DNA from: Metallyticus violacea
Lineage: Eukaryota > Arthropoda > Insecta > Mantodea > Metallyticidae
Length of the DNA: 64,000 bases
Assembly (NCBI GenBank): GCA_030762175.1
Contig: CM060843.1
Coordinates: forward strand, 111,817,869-111,881,868
Reading direction: 5' to 3'
The notes under the pieces were generated by a model. That model had not been told where the DNA came from and made no database searches. It worked only from the letters and a program-made list of their open reading frames with translations. The first letter of the stretch is position 1. Every line of letters begins with the position of its first letter. Below are positions 1 through 11,317 of this stretch, one piece after another. Position numbers and translations under genes: made by a program.

Positions 1-111
1 TCGCAGTGGACATAATGACTGGTTTCAAATCTCAGACTCGAATAGAAAGCAAGGTTCCATGTATGTATTTTAGCGTACCTGCAAGCGTAACCTCGAACAT
101 ATAACTATAGT

Positions 112-112
<1 letters not shown>

Positions 113-145
<33 letters not shown>

Positions 146-153
146 CATCATCA

Positions 154-202
<49 letters not shown>
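113..202. repeat. ATT trinucleotide microsatellite
   Basis: A run of ATT units of about 90 bp, interrupted by a short block of ATC units near 145-157. The interruption suggests an older array that has begun to decay. No gene lies next to it. Confidence 0.97.
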
Positions 203-204
<2 letters not shown>

Positions 205-1850
205 TAAGTATACTCGTATGTTGGGACTTGCAGTAATAAAAATGTGAAAACTAAACTTTCAGCATTAACAGTACACAAATAACCTGACGCACATTCACAA
301 TGTAATATGAACATAAATCAATAAGGAAATAAATTTACTCTCTTATATATTGTAATGTTAAAGTGAAATAATACGTAAATGTACTGACTCACAATTATTC
401 TTCAAATTATGTAAAATAATGTACAAATAAAGTAAAACTTAACTAACTATGTATTTTTTTTAATATTAACGTAAAAAGGAAATTTCAGTTTCGAACTTCT
501 TGCAGTATTTGCTTTCTAAATTAACAGTTTAAACCTGTCTTATAATTTTTATGAATGAAAAGGAAATCATTTACTGGGTCCAATTGCCTTGTCCTTAGAG
601 CATGCTCTACCTAAAATTTGTTCACTATCACAACTAATAACGGAAACGCACAATATTTTTAGCAGTATTTCCCAATGACGGAAATGCACTTTCAGTGTTT
701 CCACCACATCAATATATCATCGTCACTTCCAGATCAGCAAGGAAGATAACTTGTCAATATCAGTTTGTTTTTTGTTTTCATCTTCGTTATCCCATTCTTC
801 TTTCTTTTTGGTTGTGCATATGATGGCGATGACTTCTAACTACAGGGCATAAAGATATGCGCATGTGTTCCGAACTTATCAGATGCTTTCAATCCTCTCA
901 TGTTCCTGATGGATGGTCGGTTTTTATTCGCTCTCCAGTGTATCAGTTGCGTGCTTGAAAGGCACCAGAAATTTGATTACCTTTCCGGTCAACTATCTAA
1001 CTTTTCAGCTGCATTGCGTTTATTTAATGCATCAGTTACTTGGTCAATTTGAAAATGCACTGAGTCAAGCATTGGGTACATTGAAGCGATTTAGTCGTGT
1101 GATGTTGGCCTCACATTGGTGACCCAAATTTTCAAGCGATATGGTATGACAGTCAAATTTTGAGATGGTTTGATATGGCTGCGGCTGTGTGCTCCAGGCA
1201 CCAATCTTGAAGCGATCTGTTGTTCACGTTGAGTGTCTTCACGTTATGATGCCAATTTAGAAGAGGTTTCGTAGATTGATTATTGGTCGCTTCGGTGTTG
1301 TTGCCTACGCTTCAATGGCAACAATATCTCAAGGTGATTCCGTTATTTTGTTGATCGGGACTCAACAGAACCGGGAGAGGAATTCAATGATGTAAATAAA
1401 TGAGCACGAGATGCGAACTAATATATAGCTGCCTGTTTTATTATGTTCACTTTTGTTTGCGTCCTTTGGTGTTTTACTTTGAATATAAACTTAGTTGCCG
1501 CGTGTGAAACTTACAGAAGAGTCCCGCGGCGAATGGATCTGAAATTCGAACTTTTAATGAGTACTGCGAACTATATCTGGATCAAACTGAATATCTTATA
1601 TAACTGCATGCCTCTCCGCGTATAAAACTTAAAGCGGTTATCTCAGCAGCCTCTAACTAATAACTGCCTCATGAGTAAATGGTTAAGATGTGGGCACATC
1701 ACTACACCCCTACCCCCGAAAACAAGAGAGCGAGAGTCCGCCGATTATTGTTGGTGCCCGCCTTTCAAATGTGCTACACTACTCTCCTCTGCCGCCAATT
1801 TGTGAAACGACACTTTTTGATCAGGGAAGCAAGCTGAATACGCGCGCGCT
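203..1850. other. Unrecognised AT-rich sequence
   Basis: No gene, RNA or known repeat was recognised. Reading frames of 60-94 codons occur but none shows a familiar motif. From about 880 the base composition is less AT-rich, which could mean a decayed element or an old exon, but no family could be named. Confidence 0.5.
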
Positions 1851-1854
1851 CGAT

Positions 1855-2140
1855 CAAAAGGGAAGCCTTCCAGTCGGAAATGTCCTGTTGACTCTCTTCT
1901 GGGATATGAAAAGATCATTTGTGTATACTGTCAAAAAAAAAAAAATGGATGAAGCAGCATACAGTGCAACATGATCAACAATCACTACGAAGCCGTAACA
2001 GGAACGTCTTCATGATAACGTGCCTTTCATATGGCCGCTACTACTCTTGGCATAATTCAGAGATTATTGTTTTAGATCTTACATCATCTCCGTACAGCTT
2101 TAAACTGATTCCTCAGGTTATTATGTGTTGGCACCCCTAT
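1855..2140 (+). pseudogene. Mariner-like transposase remnant, middle of catalytic domain
   Basis: Read across frames, the + strand gives GNVLLTLFWDMK (about 1876-1911), then AAYSAT, then RLHDNVP and a frame-shifted HMAATTLGIIQ, then HH-PYS. In mariner/Tc1 transposases the same order is seen: the VFWD block, the linker with an ATVN/RY motif, the LHDNA.PH block holding the second catalytic aspartate, and the HPPYSPDLAPSD block. At least two frameshifts and two stops are present, and the A-run at 1933-1944 interrupts the linker. No terminal inverted repeat was found. It is a dead fragment; the upstream frame from 1690 may belong to it but is not recognisable. Family level is fairly safe, subfamily is not. 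Confidence 0.6.
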
Positions 2141-2198
2141 AGAATGTTTTGGCAGTGAAGAAGAGGTGAAAAAAATCTGGTGCATTCCTAACTTCAGC

Positions 2199-2251
2199 TA
2201 AAAAAAAAAAAACAAAACAAAACAAAACAAAACAAACAAACCAAAAAAAAT
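2199..2251. repeat. A-rich CAAAA simple repeat
   Basis: An A-run followed by several CAAAA and CAAA units. It could be the decayed tail of a retroposon on the + strand, but no recognisable body lies upstream. Confidence 0.85.
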
Positions 2252-3598
2252 CTTTTAGAACATAGAAGTTGCTGTAACGATTAATTGAAAAGAAAGAGAG
2301 TAAGTAGAAAAATGATGTATGTGACAGGTCTAAATATCTGAAAATAATCAATTTGTTATTTTTATTAAACTTCTCGTGGAGTGCGAGGTTAGTGTATCAA
2401 AAAAAAAAAAGTGCATATTTACATACTTGAAGACGCGTTAAAATCTCCACAAATAATATAATTTTGTTATCTTATGAACTGTACATAACATTATTTTGTG
2501 TCTATTTTACCCCATCGCAGCAATATATTCTAAAAATTGCTACTAACCTCAAGGAAAACTCTTTCCCAGTAATTGAGAGTTTAGTCTCTTCTAGTGCAAT
2601 ACATGTTCCGTATTAAGGAAGTTTCGCAAACTCTGTGCTCTCTCTAATCCAAATGATGTTCGATAAAATATATAAGCGTAGGCAGCCTTAGGCTTCAGTG
2701 CTTTCAAGATACCATCTATCGGTGTTTTCCTTTATGGCTATGACCTTAGACAAAAAAAAAAAAAAGGGCAAGAGAAATGCTTAGAACTATTGGTGTTAGT
2801 ACGTATACTATGCCAGACCTTGCGTTATGGCAGGATTTGTGCGCTGGTGAACTGCTGCGAAACGGTACTTTAATTTCAAGATTAAACCAAAGCGCAATTT
2901 AGTCTCGGGAGTTTGCAGCAACCTCGGAATTCTGGGGAAAGCTAGGCGTAAAGAAGTAAGGGATTAGTGCTATCTGGCGGGAACACGCGGTACTAAAACG
3001 ATGGTATACCACCAGTGACTGGCGTCATTACATTGGAGTGTAGTTTTCGCGGTCGGTTACGGCTTGGCATTGACCTAGGAAAAACTTGTATGTGCATGCA
3101 AGTTCTGGCAACAGAGGGAGTCCAGCTCGATAATAAAGGAGTGTTGCCTGTAATAAAGAGGTAATGCTCTGCAAAGCTCCACGTAGAAGGAACATTGGTT
3201 TCGTAGGGTTTTACAGTTTTGGAGAACTGCGTGTAATGGGAGACTACGATAATAAAACCGCAAAATTATATTGAAATGCTCTTAAAAATTAGATAATATG
3301 AAAAAACGTAGATATTTGTATATGATAATATCTAGCATAATGAGCTTGTCTTTATATATATATATATCTTACTCAATTTTTTATTCGTACTGAAATCTAG
3401 TAGATCGTTAACCATGTGATTCGAAAACGAATTATAGAATTGCCACATTCGTTGTCTTTGTTTCGCATAAACGACTAACATCAACTGAGATGCCATTAGC
3501 ACAGCTACGACATAAAGGTTACCGAATAATCAGAGGTCGCATTTAAACATATGGTCATTCAAAGTAAAGTGTAATATTGGAGTATATGCTTTACTACC
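2252..3598. other. Unrecognised sequence
   Basis: No gene or named repeat was recognised. There are A-runs at about 2400 and 2751, a short TA run at 3355-3366, and otherwise unremarkable AT-rich sequence. Confidence 0.5.
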
Positions 3599-3719
3599 AC
3601 TGGTGGCCGAGGTAGATAAGGCGCAGACTCGTAAGCGGGAGGTCGGTCTGGAGTTCGAATCTCACCAGGATCGTCCGCTCTGACAGTTTTTTTCCTCAGG
3701 TTTTCCTCAGTCGTAAATG
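3599..3719 (+). mobile_element. SINE-A fragment: tRNA-like head and start of body
   Basis: The fragment carries the tRNA-like head of family SINE-A: an A-box-like GTGGCCGAGG..GATAAGG and a B-box-like GAGTTCGAATCTC, followed by the CAGGATCGTCC linker and the TTTTCCTCAGG body. It stops abruptly at 3719, where mariner sequence on the opposite strand begins, so the remaining roughly 150 bp of the body are missing. A deletion or a mariner-side breakpoint would explain the junction. Confidence 0.85.
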
Positions 3720-4336
3720 ACGAAAGATTGTGGCCATGATCTTCTTGGTTGACTGAGTGGCCTTGGCCTTTAAGGAGGTGCTTCGCCATGTTTACGCCAC
3801 TCCATTGATTCTCTTTTGGACAAGGTATCATAGTAGAGGACCATAATTTCATCTCCTGTAACAATGATTTGCAGAACTTCTCTCTAGTTGCCACGGCATA
3901 ACTCCAACTGATAACTGTTGCTGCTTTTGGACTGAGGAAAGAAGTCTAGACACCCATCTTGCACCAACCTTATTCATGTTTAAATATTCATGAATAATTC
4001 GAAGGGCTGTTGTAGAAAGGACCAACTTTGCCGCTATTTCTGTAACTTTGAGCCGCAGGTCTTCCATAATTTCTCCTTCCACAAGAGTGAGCACCTCCAA
4101 GGGCCGACCTGCGCGCTCTTCGTCTTCAATATCTCTCTCGACCCATTCGAAAAAGTTTGGCCCATTCTTTTGCAGTAGAATATGAGGGAGGTGTATCTCC
4201 ATATATACCGTCCAATCGCTGTTTCATTTAATTTGGAATAAGTCCTACTTTTGTGAAGAACTTAATATTCCAGTTTGAACTAAGTCACAATCAATCTTCT
4301 ACACATAGTCTTCCATATGCTTAAGAATGCCTCTAT
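3720..4336 (-). pseudogene. Mariner transposase, N-terminal two thirds, broken
   Basis: On the minus strand the order of motifs is that of a mariner transposase: KFFTKVGLIPN near 4252-4220, DTPPSYSTAKEW near 4195-4160, then EGEIMEDLRLKVTEIAAKL, RIIHEYLNMNKVGARWV (the second helix-turn-helix), and, after frameshifts, a LYYD-SK-ENQWSGV block and NQEDHGHN near 3740. The same protein blocks recur at 18845-19560, 30972-31827 and 40980-41406, so this is one family with four copies here. Several frame breaks are present and the C-terminal third with the last catalytic residues is absent, cut off at the SINE-A junction. Not functional. Confidence 0.88.
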
Positions 4337-4339
4337 CTT

Positions 4340-4625
4340 ACTGTAAGTCACATGTCGAGCCCTTTAATCCTGTTGCGCACAGCATCGAAGGTTTTATTAC
4401 TTTTTTTGAATGACAACCGATTTTTGTCGACCTTTACGAAATTCATCGCTGACAGATGCACGACCACGAGGAATTTCTGCAAACCAATTGTAAACAGTCT
4501 TTTCTGATGTTGCTTCATTGCCGAACGAAGCGATTCTGTGCCTTGCGTTGAGTTAGGTCTTTACTAAAATCATAAAAAATCATCGTACGAAAATCTTAAC
4601 GTGAAATTTCTATTTTTTCCCCCAA
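4340..4625 (-). pseudogene. Second, different mariner subfamily: N-terminal transposase fragment
   Basis: Minus-strand translation gives MIFYDF near 4585, then LTQRKAQNR, then SFGNEATSEKTVYNWF, RGRASVSDEFRKGR and AVRNRIKGLDM near 4360. This matches the DNA-binding region of mariner transposases of the Mos1/mellifera/capitata type, which have a FGN..PS..TVYNW.. helix-turn-helix and a GRxSLSDEFREGRP block. The neighbouring fragment belongs to a clearly different subfamily, so two unrelated mariner insertions abut here. Stops and a frameshift in the T-run near 4403 make it a pseudogene. The catalytic domain is missing. Confidence 0.85.
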
Positions 4626-4639
4626 AGTTGTTTTGTTTA

Positions 4640-5104
4640 AACGCTCATTGTAAACAAACTACTTGGTCTGTTTCTAAGTTGAAACTTTTTTCATTTATTT
4701 TGAAAATAGTAATGAGATATCTCAATAGCACCACTCAGTGATGGTTTGTAACAACTTATAATCAGTTCCCCTAGCATTTCTACTCGCAGTACTTTAATCA
4801 ATAATAGCATGAGCAATATATACATTTTATTTAATAATGATTAACAAATTGTGTTATAGGACTATTCGAAGTGGTGTCCACTTGCATTCATACATTTGTG
4901 ACCTCTTTTAACGAAATTTGCCTTTAATTGCAATTGCTGTGCTTCCTTAACCCTTCCAATTCGTGCCTACATATGTCCCTAAATAAGCGTGTTATTAAAT
5001 ATCATACATAAACATAAACATCAAATGGTAACATTTCAATACTTCTACAGTAAAAGCTGACGCACCTGTAATAAATAACTCGAAGCCTGGAGCTATACTG
5101 AAAT
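4640..5104. other. Unrecognised AT-rich sequence
   Basis: Nothing identifiable is present between the mariner fragment and the SINE-B body. Confidence 0.5.
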
Positions 5105-5291
5105 CTTGACTGCAATTCGGAAGGGAAATAAAGCCGTGGGTCCCATTTCGCACATTTACGGCATGTAAAAGAATCTCGAGCCTGAAAGAAGAGACCTCTG
5201 AGCAAAATTTATCGGTCATTTCATACACTGAATTGAATGGGACGCTGATGATGTTACAGAGCTTCCGTAAATAAACCAAATCAACAACAAT
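5105..5291 (+). mobile_element. SINE-B, 5'-truncated and diverged
   Basis: The body of SINE-B is present from the CTTC-TTCGGAAGGGAA block to the 3' AAACCAAATCAACAAC end. Its landmarks are GCCGTGGGTCCC, ACATTTACGGCA, CCTGAAAGAAGAG, GAGCAAAATTTATCGG and ATGGGACGCTGATGA. The tRNA-like head is missing or too diverged to recognise. No target-site duplication could be paired. Confidence 0.88.
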
Positions 5292-5410
5292 CTTAACCGG
5301 AAACTGAGTTATAATAAGACAGAGACAGAAATAATGCTGCTTTACTTAACAGCAAACTACGATTAACTAAATATACGCGTACAGACTTCAGCATTGGAAC
5401 TTTTTTGTTA

Positions 5411-5681
5411 ATGGTGTTTAATGCCCGTTTTTACTACTGAGGCACCACAAGCGGTGGACACTGATGATACACGAGATGAAATGATAAATTGGGAAAGGAT
5501 TTTTTTTTAAGGAAGGAAATGTTCCAGGCCGAGTTTAGGGTACCTCCCCAGCATTTGCCAGTTATGAGGACTGAGGAAAACCTGGAAAATCTTCAGTCAG
5601 GGAGAACATTCCTGGCGGGATTCGAACCCCAGACCTCCCGCTCACGAGTCCGCGCTTTAACGATCTCGGTCAGTGCCACTG
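5411..5681 (-). mobile_element. SINE-A, near full length, reverse orientation
   Basis: On the + strand the copy begins with GTGTTTAATGCCCG and TACTACTGAGGCACCAC (the 3' end) and finishes with the reversed B box GGGATTCGAACCCC and reversed A box. The internal body is well conserved. The promoter boxes are recognisable but the 5' end near 5670 is changed (CAGTGCCACTG instead of CCACCCGTGG). No convincing target-site duplication. Confidence 0.9.
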
Positions 5682-5689
5682 TTACAGGG

Positions 5690-7734
5690 ACTGTCCGATT
5701 TTATGATAGACAACTAACGTGACCTTGGTCCAGTGTGCTGCGCTCAGCTGCATACGCAAGTCCAAAATAATTGGATATTGAATTATAGTTCACCGCACTA
5801 AGTCAAGGTTTGAAAGGCAAGTAGGATAAAATTAATTTATTGAAGTTCCATAAAAACCTGATGCAAAAATTTTGAAATGTTCAAATTTTCTTAGGGACAG
5901 CTTCCTATCAGAAAGGTAGCCTTTGGGTTACCAGGAAATGTTAACTCACATAAAAGTTTGCATTGCGATCAAATAATATAAAATAACTCAGTTATATAAT
6001 ACCGGGACACTATAGGCTGAGAATGTATCGTTTGAGTCCAAGCCGAATAGAGTTTTCCACAATTTTTACTCTCCTTTGAAGACTTCGGAAAATCTCCATC
6101 TAAACAGAAGCCTACGTTTCTCTTACAACTGTGTAACAATGTCGACAATGAATCAATGCAGAATTCTACCTTTCTGAAACCAGTTTACTTTTTTTTTAAA
6201 CTCTGTTTCCAATGTGTGGAAAGTTTAATTAGTAGCAAAAAGTCGCAGCGAAATTCCCAGACCTTGACCTTCTTCATTCTTGTTGAACTGGTTAGACCAC
6301 TAGATGTTGAACTATTAACCGTTTCGTTACGCAAATGTCTGAAGTTTGAGATTCAACATTATAGTCCTCTCTTGGAATTAGTTTTTACATCATAAGCCAA
6401 AAAAGCACTTATGTTCTTCCCTTTTATACATTTTTTGTGCACTAGGAGATGTCATGTTTATGCAGCTCAATGCTCATATTCAAACTTTTCATAACCACCT
6501 GTCAGCAATCACAGTGATGATAAAATATCCACTGGTCTATTTTAAAGAACTGATAACTTGCTTTTGCTTCAAAATTAAGTGTGAAAAAGAAAACAATTTT
6601 CTGCCAATACATCATTACTTAAAATTACGGACTTAAAGTCTAAAAATGCCAAAATATGACAATATCACGGACAAAATTGATATACTTTTAATTAAAACGT
6701 AATAAACAATACTTCTTAAAAGTCTATAATGGAAATAAGACCAAAGGAGAATATATAATATGTCATAAACATTCGAATTTTACTATTGCATTTATCTGAA
6801 TTTCAGCGCACGATTATTTGAAATTATGGAATTTACCAGGCCGTCCTGGCTATTAACAAGAAGAATGATTCGTTATGCATGGTTGTAAATTATAATCAAT
6901 GGCTCTAGTTATGGCACGGAGGGAATACCTTTTTCAAGAGAAATTGCTGAATGCAAGAATAATAAATGAATGTTGCATGGGCGGATATATTATCTAGAAC
7001 AGTCTGCAAGTTTGGTAATTAGCTTGCAGCCAATCACTCTATAATAGCCGAGCAACAGCTAATTATTTTACTTCGCTCCAATAGGTTATCTATCTTGATA
7101 ATCGATTGTTAAAACAAATCGCATGCTTGTAATAGAAAAAAATACATACAAATATATCGTAGTTCATTAATAAATTTAATACATTTTTTACCCTTATCAT
7201 GGTTTTCTTTTTCCATTTCAGGTGAGGAAAACAAGCAGTTGCAATAGTTTCAAGAATGTTTGCGACGCAGTTTGCTCTGCAATGGTAAAACAATTAATAT
7301 CTTAGTAGTAATTTAAAAATGCAAAAAGTCGCATCTATAAATTTAGCGTAGCAAATGAAGTAATAATTCAGTTTAAATGCATAATACCATACGCATGCAT
7401 TGTTGTATGGTAGTTAAAATAGAGACATTTTCTTAAACCACTTTTAGTTGTTTCAAGAAAATATCAAATATTAAATGAAAAAACAATAATTGAGAAAGTA
7501 ATATAAGAAAACTCATTTGAATAATTAAAGCAACATAGGCAGGTATAGAAGCAAAACCTAGACAGAAAAACCTAAAGATAGACTACCAAATTTGGCACAT
7601 TAATAAGAATTGAAAGGTATATTACAAGATTGCAGTAATAATATGTCTGCTCGGAGGGAGGGAGAGTAAATGCCGCAAATATTATGTTCGCGAAACGAAG
7701 ATTTTCTACCCTTTGGTGTCAATTGTAAAGCTCT
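5690..7734. other. Unrecognised AT-rich sequence
   Basis: About 2 kb with no recognised gene or repeat. Reading frames at 6156-6395 and 7090-7293 are short and have no familiar motif. Introns or intergenic DNA of a large genome would look like this. Confidence 0.5.
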
Positions 7735-8336
7735 ATATGCAGCCTTGTTTGATCACTTCTGTTTGTGCACAACGCCTATACTGCCCATCACACCACTGTC
7801 GGTCCTGGTGGTCTGGTGGTAATCATACTTGCCTTCTAAACCCAAGATCGCGGGTTCAAATCCGGCCAGGACCGATGGGTTTTTTTCGGGCGTAAAAATC
7901 CAAAGTATGGCTTCCTTCGGAAGGGAAGTAAACCCGTGGGTTCCGTGTCGTACATTTATGGCACGATAAAGAACCTCAAGCCTGAAAGAAGAGGTCTCTG
8001 AGCTAAATTTGTCGGCCGTTTCACGCTCTGATTTGAATGGGACGCTGATGACCTGAGATGTTAAAGAGCTTCTATAAATAAACCAAATCAACAACAACCA
8101 TCACATCACATTACAGAAGCTCGACTGGAAGGCATTGCTACATCTCCCTTACACTCCTAACCTCGCTCCAAGCAAACCTTCCCTTTGGCTCATTAAGGAA
8201 CGCCTGAAAGGCCAATGTTTCAGCACTGACAATGGGCGGAGGAGGCAGTTGATTATCACTCCTGAGAAAGCTTTCTGCGTTGATGGTATACAATCACTAA
8301 CGTAACTGTGGGGTGGGGTTTGCATAGAGAAATTAA
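7735..8336 (+). pseudogene. Mariner transposase remnant interrupted by a SINE
   Basis: Left of the SINE, 7755-7796 reads LLFVHNAYTAHHT, matching the LLHDNARPHTAH block of mariner transposases. Right of the SINE, 8126-8320 reads in one frame WKALLHLPYTPNLAPSK, then LIKERLKGQCFSTDN, FCVDGIQSLT, a stop, then CIEK, matching WEVLPHPPYSPDLAPSD, LKEHLGGQRFS.D, F..GI..L and KCIE. The two halves join correctly once the SINE and one copy of its 12-bp duplication are removed, which shows the SINE landed in an existing mariner. The SD of the catalytic PSD motif is replaced by SK, and a stop is present. The upstream half of the transposase is not visible. Confidence 0.85.
7785..8109 (+). mobile_element. 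SINE-B, full length, with target-site duplication
   Basis: The element occupies 7797-8097. The duplication is CCATCACACCAC at 7785-7796 and CCATCACATCAC at 8098-8109, one mismatch in 12. The head GGTCCTGGTGGTCTGGTGGT pairs at its ends (GGTCCTGG with CCAGGACC near 7866) like an acceptor stem, and the B box GGGTTCAAATCC is intact. The body includes the TTTTTTTCGGGCG block and ends in AACCAAATCAACAA. RNA polymerase III transcription from the internal promoter and mobilisation by a LINE are expected for the class. Confidence 0.95.
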
Positions 8337-8339
8337 AGT

Positions 8340-10125
8340 AATTACCATTGATTGATATGTTCTGTTATTCTGCATAATCAAATCCTCGAGTTAGAAATAA
8401 ATGTCCCTCGCAACTATTTTGTTGTGCTATTGTACAATTCTGTGTATATATCAGAATTGGGAAGATAGCCAAGAGGCGCCGATATGGATTTCAGTCTTGG
8501 ATAATCTCTTGTTAGTTTTTTTTCTTTCTGTTAACCCTGATTTTTTATTGCTATTATCATTAATTTTGTTGTAATATTATTATTACACAGATTGCCCTAT
8601 TTTCCTGATATCCCGATATTGTGTTCTCCCATAATAGGTTTTATATGTACAACTCTCCCTTTTCCTGCACTTCTAAATTTTCATCTTGAGCCATTATTTT
8701 TTATCCTTATGGTTTGGTTTTTGTTTGTTACTACCGTCATCGTAGCTACTAAGGAATAGCAGCACTTGAATTATTCTGTACCCTATGGTCACGAAAAAGA
8801 TGGATAAGGGGGGGAAAAAAGGAAGAAAAAAAAAAAAAAGGAATACCTAACAGCTGGCAAGGTTTGGTTACACTTGATGTTTCTCACGTCCAGACTGCTG
8901 AGCCTCTATACGCCCCTTTATTCCTTTTGTCTTGCGCGTTCCTGTGCTTTTTTTCCTTCAAGCAGGAAGAAAAGTATATGAAGAGTCACGCTTCTGTTCA
9001 CCGTTCCTTCTTTCTTCCTGTGCCCACACGAAACGCACGCACAAAAAAGAGAAAATACAGGATATTACAAGTTTCGTGCTGTAAGAACCGCAGTACGAGA
9101 AGTATAGGTTTTGTCTTTTCGTTTTTTTCGTTACTTATTGCTCCTGTTCTTTTACTGTATTAGTACCAAGCCCCAAGCAGGTCTACAGAAATATTAGTTT
9201 ATCCTTGATATTAGGTTTCGATTCTGTTTGCAAATAACAGCAGACATCAGAAGATATTCGGTATCTGTGTTGACAATCGGCGCCTGTAATAATTGAGTGC
9301 ATCTCTATCTCCATGTTACAATAATTGCTTTCAGAAGAAAGAGACAGAGAGAGATGTCTCATATGTCAGTGTTCTAGAAAGATCCCTAAAACTCGCTCAG
9401 CAAGTAGCAACCTCTTGTCTTGCAATTCTCACAGCACGAACAAATTGACCCCGAATTCAAGTGCTTCCTACTAAGTGCTGAATCGGCGTCTGTTACTTCG
9501 GTCTACGTGACCAAAGGCTCTGTGGTAGAATTAAAGCTATTTTTACAATTCTACAAATAAACTAATTAGCTTATGTTTGCATTCTCTGTGTTATAAAATA
9601 TTTTTATTCTGTTAAAATTTCCTAGAGAATTATAATATTTAATTATAACAAATTTGAAAGATATGAAATTCTTGTATGAGGTTTTAACTTTCCACGGCTT
9701 TCGAAATGCCGGAGCATAATGAGTTAATGATGATAGAAATAAGCCGAAAGAGCCTCAGCATGGCTTTTCAGGTAATAAAGGAAAACTCTAATTACGCAAT
9801 CCTATCAGGCGTTTATTTATAAGAACATACTATTTATGTTGTATTTGTAAGACTCGATTGATTTCTTTATTTTTAGTGCACAAGTCTGAATTAGACAAGA
9901 GAGAGTTTTAATGGAGTGACTAGGCTAATGTAGAGAAATTAGACGATTTTGGCAATAGCAGACTATGTATTCTTACATGAAACTTTGTGCATAGGTTACA
10001 AGTATGGTGCCTGGTGCTAAGGTTCGGATATAGTCATTAAATGTTTATTCAATCTGTAAATGGGCTTACATCCGGTGGCAGTGGAGAAATAGTGAAATTG
10101 CATTATTTATAACTTGTTCTTACAA
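8340..10125. other. Unrecognised sequence
   Basis: No gene or named element recognised. A purine run at 8805-8842 could be a decayed tail. The 99-codon frame at 8864-9163 has no recognisable motif and sits in biased sequence, so I do not call it a gene. Confidence 0.5.
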
Positions 10126-10129
10126 CTAT

Positions 10130-10680
10130 ACACGTCCACTTAATTAAATGCATATCAATCTAATTAAATGCACTTAGTTATAATTTTAAATTTTTCTACA
10201 TAAATAAATGAATGTCAACCTAATTAAATACCTGTCAACTTATCCACCTAATTAAAATATGAAAGTGTAATTCGTATATGTCAACCTAGTTAAAAACGTA
10301 TTAACATCATTTAATACATTTCCACATTTCAATTTAATTTTAACCTAAATGAATGCATATCAACCCAATTATATACCTGTCAACATAAATATATTTCAAC
10401 CTAATTAAAACATGTCAAGTTAATTAATTACATGTCAGCTTAATTAGATATGTTGACCTAATTAAATACTGTTAACAAAATTAAGTGCATTTTAACATAA
10501 TTTAATACCTTTCAATGTAGTTATATACATTTCAAAATAATTATATACCTATCAGCCTAATGTCAAGCTAATTTAACACATTTAAAGCTAATCAAATATA
10601 TTAAATTGAAATAATTCAATTAAATATATGCCGACCTTATTAAATACATTCAGTCTAATAAATACATCTCAACATGAAAA
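10130..10680. repeat. Degenerate minisatellite, about 20-bp unit
   Basis: Units of the form CTAATTAAATACATGTCAAC recur with drift in length from about 18 to 25 bp across roughly 550 bp. The best-preserved stretch is near 10420-10470. The same kind of unit makes up 45690-46440, so the repeat is dispersed and not private to this locus. Confidence 0.85.
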
Positions 10681-10802
10681 ATGTTTGTTCGAAATAAAGT
10701 GACTTTTATAATAACTTTTTACTAGCACTTTTTCGATATTGGAGCCGGAATTTTTGTCTCAAAATTCCCTATTTTAATAATAATTGCTTCTGAAGCTAAT
10801 AA

Positions 10803-10803
<1 letters not shown>

Positions 10804-10871
<68 letters not shown>
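10804..10871. repeat. ATT trinucleotide microsatellite
   Basis: An almost uninterrupted ATT array of about 22 units. Confidence 0.97.
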
Positions 10872-10876
<5 letters not shown>

Positions 10877-11045
10877 AATTTGAGGTATGGCTTAACAAGC
10901 TCAAGAATGACATAATAGTCAAAGGTACCAATATTACAATTATGATCAGGGTTTCAATATTGTAATTGTTAGTATGTGTATATATGTCTTTTTGACTAAT
11001 AAGTAATATTCAAATTATCTTTCTGTAATATTATATTTTTCATCA

Positions 11046-11317
11046 TGTTCAACGCCCGTTTTTAAAAACTATTGAGGCACCACAGACGGTGGACACTGAT
11101 GATACATGAAATGAAATGATAAATTAGAAAAGGATTTTTTCTAAGGAAGGAAACGTTCCAGGACAAACTTTAGGGTATCTCCCCAGCATTTGCCAGTTAC
11201 GAGGGCGGAGGAAAACTTGGAAAAATCCTCAGTCAGGAAGGAAAATCCTGGTGGGATTCGAACTCCAGACCTCCCGCTCACGAGTCCGCGCCTTAACAAC
11301 CTCGGCCACCTATGACG
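11046..11317 (-). mobile_element. SINE-A, near full length, reverse orientation
   Basis: The copy begins with GTTCAACGCCCGTTTTTA and GAGGCACCAC and ends with reversed boxes GGGATTCGAACTCC and CCTTAACAACCTCGGCCACC. It is moderately diverged, with small indels near 11068. No clear target-site duplication was found. Confidence 0.92.

Noticed and set aside
7753..8097. 114-codon minus frame; similar frames at 47020-47326, 49843-50037 and 53659-53904
   Set aside because: All fall in SINE-B copies; the recurring protein similarity among them reflects the SINE sequence.
8864..9163. 99-codon + frame, the longest frame not in a recognised repeat near it
   Set aside because: No motif, composition is biased, and no promoter, splice or homology argument supports it.
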